A DNA stretch of 9,537 nucleotides from Candidatus Methanosuratincola sp. (GTDB lineage: Archaea; Thermoproteota; Methanomethylicia; Methanomethylicales; Methanomethylicaceae). The notes beneath the pieces were generated by a model, which searched no databases, was not told the origin of the DNA, and saw only the letters and a list, made by a program, of their open reading frames with translations. The stretch covers positions 1 to 9,537 of the forward strand of contig JARYLH010000052.1 of NCBI GenBank assembly GCA_029907755.1. Reading direction: 5' to 3'. The position numbers and the translations under genes are program-made. Within the stretch, counting starts at the first letter, position 1, and every line of letters begins with the position of its first letter. Positions 5,657 through 9,537 of the stretch are shown here, piece after piece.

Positions 5657-7165
5657 ATGCCCCAGCTGAGGCTGCTAGGCGCAGGACGCGAGGTAGGGCG
5701 CTCATGCATTCGCCTAGATGTTAACAACCACCACTTCCTCCTCGACTGCGGCATAGACCCCGCTGCCACCGGACCAAAGGCGTTGCCCGACTTCTCAGGA
5801 ACTAGCATCGAGAACTTGGATGCCGTATTCGTCTCCCACGCGCACTTGGACCACACCGGGGCCATCCCTGAGCTTGTGAGGAGGGGCTTCAAGGGCAAGG
5901 TTTTCATGACCCTTCCAACACTCGCGCTCGTCAAGCTGCTCTGGCAGGACGAGCTGTCGATAATGGAGAGGGAGTGGTCTAAGGAGGATCGCCTGTGGTC
6001 CTCCAAGGAGATGCACCAAGTGCTGAACAAGCTGGCGGTCCCGACGACCTACCATGAGGTCTTCAAGCTCGACTCGATAAGCGTGAACTTCCACAACGCC
6101 GGTCATATCTTGGGGTCAACGATGACTGAGATAATGTACAAAGGCTTCAGGCTCGTGTACTCGGGAGATCTGGGGACCTCCTCCAACCACCTCAGGTACT
6201 GGCGTACTGAAGACCTTGTCTACCCTGACGTGCTGATATGCGAGGGGACCTACGGGGGAAAGAACAGGAAGAGCAGAGAGGAGACCGGCAAGGAGTTCCT
6301 CGAATCGGTCAGGTCGACGATAGAATCCGGCGGGAAGATACTCATACCAACATTCTCAGTGGGGAAGGCGCAGGAGATACTCAAGATACTCAAGGACAGC
6401 TGGAACAAGATCCCGAACGTGGAGGTCTACCTGGAAGGGATGGCGATCGAAACGCTCCGGATATATGAGCAGTTCCTGATCTATATGGACGATAAGGTTA
6501 GGCGGGCATACCTATTCAACAACATCAACCCCTTCCGCTGGGAGGCCCTCCGGACCTTCAAGAGCATATCAGAAAGGAAACGCCTCTACCAGAGAGACTG
6601 CGCGTGCATAATACTTGCACCTTCGGGGATGCTTAGGGGCGGGTGGAGCGTCTGGCATATGATAAAGATGGCGCCGGACGAGAAGAACCTGATTGCCCTC
6701 TGCGGTCATATGGAGGAGGGAACTACCGGACACCAGCTCATGTCCGGAGTGAGGAACTTTACCCTTAGGGACATGATATCAAAGGAGTCGAGGGAGGTCA
6801 ACGTCCGCTGCAAAGTGGCCCACTTTGACATATCTGCGCACGCAATGCACAACGAGCTATGCAACTACATCTCGAGGATCAAGCCTGAGAGGCTCGTGCT
6901 AGTCCACGGCGATGAGGAGAGCCTCAAGTCTCTTGCAGAGTCAGTCAAGCAGCACACTGGCGAAATCATAATGCCGTCCGTAGGTGAGACGGTTGATCTT
7001 GAGCACAGGCCCCTGAGCAGCACCCAAGAGGTCCATGTCGAGGTTCCCATCTCTCAATCGACCTCGATAATTGTGCCCAAGAGCTTTTCCATGCGGGTGA
7101 GGCACCAAGGTAAGGAGAGGTTCATGCGGGCAGAGGACATCCGCTCACTATTAAAAAACAAGTGA
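5657..7165 (+). CDS. Beta-CASP metallo-beta-lactamase RNase, aCPSF2-like (no KH domains)
   Basis: A 502-residue homologue of cleavage and polyadenylation factor CPSF73. Metallo-beta-lactamase motifs are complete: D30 (motif 1), HAHLDH at 61-66 (motif 2), H150 in AGHILGS (motif 3) and D171 in SGDLGT (motif 4). Beta-CASP motifs follow: E196 in CEGTYG (A), H395 in ISAHA (B) and H417 in LVHGDEE (C). An active zinc-dependent ribonuclease is therefore expected; archaeal relatives have endonuclease or 5'-3' exonuclease activity. There are no N-terminal KH domains, so this is not aCPSF1, the archaeal termination factor. After the usual family ending near PSVGE (440-444) there is a tail of about 55 residues with no recognised domain. 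Motif B normally continues SAHAD or SGHAD; here it is SAHAM. The gene is monocistronic and converges on nifB with 4 bases between the stops. Confidence 0.93.
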   Translation: MPQLRLLGAGREVGRSCIRLDVNNHHFLLDCGIDPAATGPKALPDFSGTSIENLDAVFVSHAHLDHTGAIPELVRRGFKGKVFMTLPTLALVKLLWQDELSIMEREWSKEDRLWSSKEMHQVLNKLAVPTTYHEVFKLDSISVNFHNAGHILGSTMTEIMYKGFRLVYSGDLGTSSNHLRYWRTEDLVYPDVLICEGTYGGKNRKSREETGKEFLESVRSTIESGGKILIPTFSVGKAQEILKILKDSWNKIPNVEVYLEGMAIETLRIYEQFLIYMDDKVRRAYLFNNINPFRWEALRTFKSISERKRLYQRDCACIILAPSGMLRGGWSVWHMIKMAPDEKNLIALCGHMEEGTTGHQLMSGVRNFTLRDMISKESREVNVRCKVAHFDISAHAMHNELCNYISRIKPERLVLVHGDEESLKSLAESVKQHTGEIIMPSVGETVDLEHRPLSSTQEVHVEVPISQSTSIIVPKSFSMRVRHQGKERFMRAEDIRSLLKNK

Positions 7166-7168
7166 GCG
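7142..7168. terminator. Hairpin spanning the convergent ends of the nuclease and nifB genes
   Basis: CGCTCACT at 7142-7149 is the exact inverted repeat of AGTGAGCG at 7161-7168, an 8-base-pair stem with an 11-base A-rich loop. The nuclease stop (7163-7165) lies within the stem and the nifB stop (7170-7172) lies 1 base outside. On the minus strand the loop gives a T6 run about 12-17 bases after the nifB stop, suitable for archaeal T-rich termination of nifB. It could limit read-through in both directions. Confidence 0.5.
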
Positions 7169-7169
7169 A

Positions 7170-7973
7170 TTACCCGTGGAAGTATTCAGAGGCCGCCCCG
7201 CCCCCCTTCTCTCTGCCAGGAATCCCTGCTGCATCAGCCCTGCACTGCCGGCAGAGCCTGAACTGCGGGAGGTACTTCTCCGCTGCATTCCTCGCCTCCT
7301 CGAGCTCTTTGCACGTCGGCCTCCTGTGCTCCTTGAAACCGTGCTGCGGTATGAGCGGGATTATGTTCATCAGGCTTGCGCCCCTCTTTGAAGCCTCCTC
7401 TGCAATGCGAGGGATCTGGTCCTCGTTGACCCCTGGTATCAGGACGGTGTTTATCCTGACGACTATCCCCCGTTTCACAAGCTCTTCAACTCCGCGGAGC
7501 TGCTTCTTTATCAGCAGCTCTGCACCCTTGGTGCCCTCGAGTGTTTCCCCCTTGTACCTGACCCAATCATAGATCTTTGATCCCACTTCTGGATCAACAG
7601 CATTGATTGTGACCGTGACAGTCCTGACTCCGCTATCCTTCAGTCTCTCTGCCACATCCTCAAGCAGCAGACCGTTCGTCGAGAGGCAAAGTATGAGGTC
7701 GGGGTAGCTGTCTTTTATCCGTCCGAGCACCCGGTAAGTTGCCTCGTTCTCGAGGGGGTCACCAGGTCCGGCTATGCCGACAACCTTCAGGCTTGGGCTG
7801 CTCTTAAACTCTGCCTCCAGCCTCTTGAGCGCCATTTCATCATCCATTATGCAGGCTGCGATCCCGGGCTTCTGCTCGCACTTGTCGATCTTCCTCACGC
7901 AGTATCTGCACTGGATGTTGCACCTCGGCGCTACCGGCAGATGGATCCTTGCGGCTGTGAAGTGTGCCTTCAC
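7170..7973 (-). CDS. nifB: NifB, radical SAM nitrogenase cofactor precursor synthase (minimal in-frame extent)
   Basis: NifB joins two iron-sulfur units and inserts a carbide from S-adenosylmethionine to make NifB-co, the precursor of nitrogenase cofactors. From the GTG at 7973 there are 267 residues: ARIHLPVAPRCNIQCRYC with C18, C22 and C25 as the radical SAM cluster ligands, VVGIAGPGDPLEN at 64-76, STNGLLL at 98-104, INAVDPEVGSKIYDWVRY at 123-140, IPGVNEDQ at 179-186, IIPLIP at 204-209 and CRQCRADA at 241-248. This closely follows archaeal NifB proteins without a NifX/NafY domain, such as that of Methanocaldococcus. The GTG is probably not the real start: the conserved SKFAHL and HPCF segment is encoded in the same frame just upstream, without any ATG, GTG or TTG. 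No other nif gene is in the window. Confidence 0.92.
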   Translation of the reverse strand: MKAHFTAARIHLPVAPRCNIQCRYCVRKIDKCEQKPGIAACIMDDEMALKRLEAEFKSSPSLKVVGIAGPGDPLENEATYRVLGRIKDSYPDLILCLSTNGLLLEDVAERLKDSGVRTVTVTINAVDPEVGSKIYDWVRYKGETLEGTKGAELLIKKQLRGVEELVKRGIVVRINTVLIPGVNEDQIPRIAEEASKRGASLMNIIPLIPQHGFKEHRRPTCKELEEARNAAEKYLPQFRLCRQCRADAAGIPGREKGGGAASEYFHG

Positions 7974-8031
7974 GCCAAAGCAAGGGTGAGCTGCCGTGAG
8001 GTGGGCAAACTTTGAGCCAACGCCAGCCCAT
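7974..8031 (-). other. nifB: NifB N-terminal coding extension lacking an in-frame start codon
   Basis: In the nifB frame, bases 8015 down to 7974 encode SKFAHLTAAHPCFG, matching the N-terminus of archaeal NifB proteins, where His and Cys of HPCF bind the precursor clusters. The frame is open back to a TGA at 8066-8064 but contains no ATG, GTG or TTG. An ATG at 8031-8029 stands at the right place but is one base out of frame. Removing one G from the GGG at 8029-8027 would give MAGVGSKFAHL. A sequencing or assembly error, a real frameshift, or an unusual start are all possible. Confidence 0.75.
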
Positions 8032-8058
8032 TTAGGGTTCTCTTTTTCCGTAGTCCAT
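8032..8058 (-). other. Possible 8-codon leader reading frame before nifB
   Basis: ATG at 8058-8056 opens MDYGKREP and ends at TAA 8034-8032, directly abutting the ATG at 8031. A G-rich GAGGGGG stretch precedes it very closely. It may be chance, or a leader peptide; its position depends on where transcription starts. Confidence 0.2.
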
Positions 8059-8072
8059 CCCCCTCAACCCTA

Positions 8073-8092
8073 TGTTATAACGGAGTTATATA
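8073..8092 (-). promoter_or_regulatory. TATA box(es) for nifB
   Basis: The minus strand contains GTATATAAC near 8092-8084 and a palindromic GTTATAAC at 8081-8074. The first begins right next to the stop codon of the upstream gene (8093-8095). Predicted transcription starts are near 8062 or 8050, so the leader to the ATG at 8031 would be about 20-30 bases. The 8032-8092 stretch holds no other gene. Confidence 0.55.
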
Positions 8093-8497
8093 CTATGCGG
8101 TCCATTTCGTATAGGCATCCGCGAGCCTCTTGAGCGCGCCTGCGAAATCCCTGCTTATGACGTACTTCGATTCCGAGATCCTGTACTCGAGTATTCCCAG
8201 CGGCAAAAGGTAATCCTTGATAACGGTGTAGGCCGCGCTCCTCCTCCGTTTTTTTAGCCTCTCGTTGATGTAGTCTGAAAGCTCTTGGGTTGTCACCCAC
8301 CTCGGATATCCCCTGTTCTCGCGGTCGCTCTTGATCTTTATCCATTCAAGTATGAGGGTGGCTATCTCCTTATAGGACTCTGCATTCGTGAAGACTATCT
8401 CGGTTATCTCCTTCAGGCCCATGTTGCTGGAGACGTTCGAGGCATTGAAGTACATCTTTCCTGATCTCTTGGCTCTTGGGACGATCCTCCGAGGCAA
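8093..8497 (-). CDS. Small basic protein with a winged-helix-like fold, possible transcription regulator
   Basis: No named family was recognised. From the TTG at 8497 the protein is about 134 residues. The C-terminal two-thirds reads like a winged helix: helix IATLILEWIK, helix VTTQELSDYINERL, a basic RRRS turn, a candidate recognition helix AAYTVIKDYLLPLG, then a beta wing ILEYRISESKYVISRD and a closing helix. A DNA-binding role is an inference from this pattern. The start is uncertain: GGGGTGG lies 5 bases before the TTG at 8497, and codons upstream of it (to GTG 8551) do not look coding; the ATG at 8455 is the main alternative. It is divergent from the helical protein gene at 8625 and lies just upstream of nifB in the same direction, separated by a TATA-like box, so it could control either neighbour. 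Confidence 0.65.
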   Translation of the reverse strand: MPRRIVPRAKRSGKMYFNASNVSSNMGLKEITEIVFTNAESYKEIATLILEWIKIKSDRENRGYPRWVTTQELSDYINERLKKRRRSAAYTVIKDYLLPLGILEYRISESKYVISRDFAGALKRLADAYTKWTA

Positions 8498-8575
8498 TGC
8501 AGCCACCCCTGTATTGTGATCTGAATTACGGCTATGGAGACCTAATAACACTTGCCATTTGTTGCACAGATCTAG

Positions 8576-8609
8576 AAAGATATTTCAGCTTGCGTGCACT
8601 CTTTATAAG
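8576..8609. promoter_or_regulatory. Divergent promoter region with two TATA-like boxes
   Basis: AAAGATATTTC at 8576-8586 and CTTTATAAG at 8601-8609 are both near-palindromic and could act in either direction. The first is well placed for the plus-strand gene at 8625 with its ribosome-binding site at 8611-8617. The second is placed to serve the minus-strand gene. The 8498-8575 stretch shows no gene. Confidence 0.4.
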
Positions 8610-8610
8610 T

Positions 8611-8617
8611 GAGGAGG
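8611..8617 (+). promoter_or_regulatory. Ribosome-binding site setting the TTG start at 8625
   Basis: GAGGAGG lies 7 bases before the TTG at 8625. It is the strongest Shine-Dalgarno match in the window and supports the unusual start codon. Confidence 0.65.
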
Positions 8618-8624
8618 CTCATTT

Positions 8625-9080
8625 TTGCCCAAGCCACAATTCAATGATCGCAAGGAAGCTCTATCAGGGCTGGAGCTCGAGAAGGTGCTTTACGACGCGT
8701 CAGAGAGGCTCTCGTCCCAGATCCTCTCCGGGATCAGCCCGGAAAAGGGGCTGAGTCTAACGATCGATGTCTGGGAGATCGAGAACCTCCTTCTCCCTGC
8801 GCTTAACGCTGCGGTCAACGAGATCCGTATATTTGACGAAATGAAGGCGGAAGACTTCTCTTTCGAGCTGAAGCGCAGGCGGAACACTCTGGCACACGAT
8901 CTCGTTAACTTGCTCATTGAGTGCCTCAGGGATGCCTACAGGGAAGATATTGCGGTTGAATACACCGCAACAAAAGTTGTCTCGATCAAGTTTCTCAAGA
9001 AAGTTGCGAACCTCTCCGCCGTGAAGAAAGAATTCGCCAACAGGGTGTATGAGGTGCTCCGGCACCTCCTCGGGAAATGA
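8625..9080 (+). CDS. Hypothetical helical protein, family not recognised
   Basis: This 151-residue protein from a TTG start was not matched to any family. It is charged and looks almost entirely alpha-helical, with amphipathic helices around 10-37, 48-69, 73-106 and 122-150, a possible short beta segment near 110-119 (VEYTATKVVSIKF), a single cysteine (C100), and no signal peptide, membrane segment or catalytic motif. The strong GAGGAGG 7 bases before the TTG, and codon usage like its neighbours, argue that it is a real gene. It is divergent from the winged-helix-like gene, and a T7 run follows its stop. Its role could be structural or a protein-interaction module, but nothing in the sequence decides this. 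Confidence 0.7.
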   Translation: MPKPQFNDRKEALSGLELEKVLYDASERLSSQILSGISPEKGLSLTIDVWEIENLLLPALNAAVNEIRIFDEMKAEDFSFELKRRRNTLAHDLVNLLIECLRDAYREDIAVEYTATKVVSIKFLKKVANLSAVKKEFANRVYEVLRHLLGK

Positions 9081-9089
9081 GAGGCGTCC

Positions 9090-9096
9090 TTTTTTT
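9090..9096 (+). terminator. T7 run after the helical protein gene
   Basis: Seven T residues begin 10 bases after the stop at 9078-9080, as expected for an archaeal T-tract terminator. The same AT-rich element (TTTTTTTAG) lies about 25-30 bases before the ATG at 9121, so it could also act as a TATA-like box for the next gene. Confidence 0.5.
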
Positions 9097-9120
9097 AGCA
9101 TGAAGCACCTAGTTTAAAGC

Positions 9121-9537
9121 ATGGGCGCTTCAATAGAACGCCTCTTCTCGCCACGGTCTGTCTGCGTTGTCGGGGCTTCTAGGGATCCCGAGGCATGGGG
9201 TCATGTCCTGCTCCGCAACCTATTGAATGGGGGTTACTGCGGCAAGATCTATGCAGTGAATCCGAGAGCGGATGAAGTGCTGGGCATACGCTGCCACAGA
9301 TCCGTTACCGAACTGCCTGAAGGGATTGACCTTGCAGTGATCGCCCTCCCGAGCAGCCTGGTTTATGATGCGGTTGTCGAATGCGGTGAGAGGGGCGTGA
9401 AGTTCGCGATAGTGGTCTCAGCCGGATTCGGAGAGTCTGGGCACTCTGATCTTGAGCGCAAGGTGGTCCAGGCAGCAAGGTCACGCGGGGTCCGGATCAT
9501 CGGTCCTAATTGCATGGGGGTATTCAGTTCCAACTCG
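9121..9537 (+). CDS. ADP-forming acyl/acetyl-CoA synthetase, CoA-binding N-terminus, 3' end outside window
   Basis: The first 139 residues are present, from the ATG at 9121 to the right edge. They form a CoA-binding Rossmann domain of the succinyl-CoA-synthetase-like family: FSPRSVCVVGASRDPEAWGH near 9-28, GYCGKIYAVNP at 38-48, DLAVIALPSSLV near 70-81, IVVSAGFGESG at 97-107 and RIIGPNCMGV near 124-133. This arrangement is that of archaeal ADP-forming acetyl-CoA synthetases (alpha subunit or fused alpha-beta chain), which convert acyl-CoA, ADP and phosphate to the acid, CoA and ATP. The catalytic histidine lies further downstream, outside the window. The acyl group and subunit form cannot be read here. 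There is no clear Shine-Dalgarno; a TATA-like T-rich stretch about 25-30 bases upstream suggests a leaderless or near-leaderless mRNA. Confidence 0.9.
   Translation, partial: MGASIERLFSPRSVCVVGASRDPEAWGHVLLRNLLNGGYCGKIYAVNPRADEVLGIRCHRSVTELPEGIDLAVIALPSSLVYDAVVECGERGVKFAIVVSAGFGESGHSDLERKVVQAARSRGVRIIGPNCMGVFSSNS

Noticed and set aside
5657..7165. aCPSF1 transcription termination factor or RNase J
   Set aside because: There are no N-terminal KH domains, and the motif A and B contexts fit the shorter CPSF73/aCPSF2 type better than RNase J.
7840..8031. 63-residue frame from the ATG at 8031 as a separate gene
   Set aside because: It overlaps conserved nifB codons in another frame and its protein sequence resembles nothing; the ATG is better explained as the displaced nifB start.
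8625..9080. GINS-like replication subunit for the helical protein
   Set aside because: Size and helical character are similar, but no GINS signature or convincing small beta domain could be seen.

Overview
The window looks like chromosomal DNA of an archaeon. It carries an archaeal Elp3, a KH-less beta-CASP nuclease of the aCPSF2 type, an archaeal phosphoglycolate-phosphatase-type HAD enzyme, a PIN-plus-ATPase protein and the N-terminus of an ADP-forming acyl-CoA synthetase. Many genes follow TATA-like boxes, and GTG and TTG starts are common. A stand-alone NifB without a NifX/NafY domain would fit a methanogen-related lineage, perhaps in the TACK group. That placement is an inference and is weak. 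No tRNA, rRNA, CRISPR array or insertion sequence was recognised.

Layout, left to right. Minus strand 1-938: the N-terminal 312 residues of a PIN/ATPase protein, running off the left edge. A divergent intergenic region follows (939-1110). Plus strand 1111-2154: a complete histone-deacetylase-family hydrolase. Minus strand 2151-5498: a tight four-gene cluster read right to left, namely thioredoxin, HAD phosphatase, Trm9-like methyltransferase and Elp3. Gaps are 5-19 bases, so one transcript is likely. A 158-base divergent region (5499-5656) separates it from the plus-strand aCPSF2-like nuclease (5657-7165). Minus strand 7170-8031: nifB, whose start region is unusual. Minus strand 8093-8497: a small winged-helix-like protein, divergent from an unrecognised helical 151-residue protein (plus, 8625-9080). 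Plus strand 9121 to the right edge: the CoA-binding start of an ADP-forming acyl-CoA synthetase.

How the genes may work together. The most coherent group is Elp3 plus the Trm9-like methyltransferase. Elp3 makes 5-carboxymethyluridine at tRNA position 34, and eukaryotic Trm9 methyl-esterifies that group, so two consecutive steps appear to be co-transcribed. The aCPSF2-like nuclease and the PIN protein may also act on RNA, but nothing ties them to the same pathway. NifB builds the carbide-containing nitrogenase cofactor precursor, and no other nif gene lies in the window. The clearest anomaly is that NifB's conserved HPCF segment lies upstream of the first usable start codon, with an ATG one base out of frame next to a GGG run.
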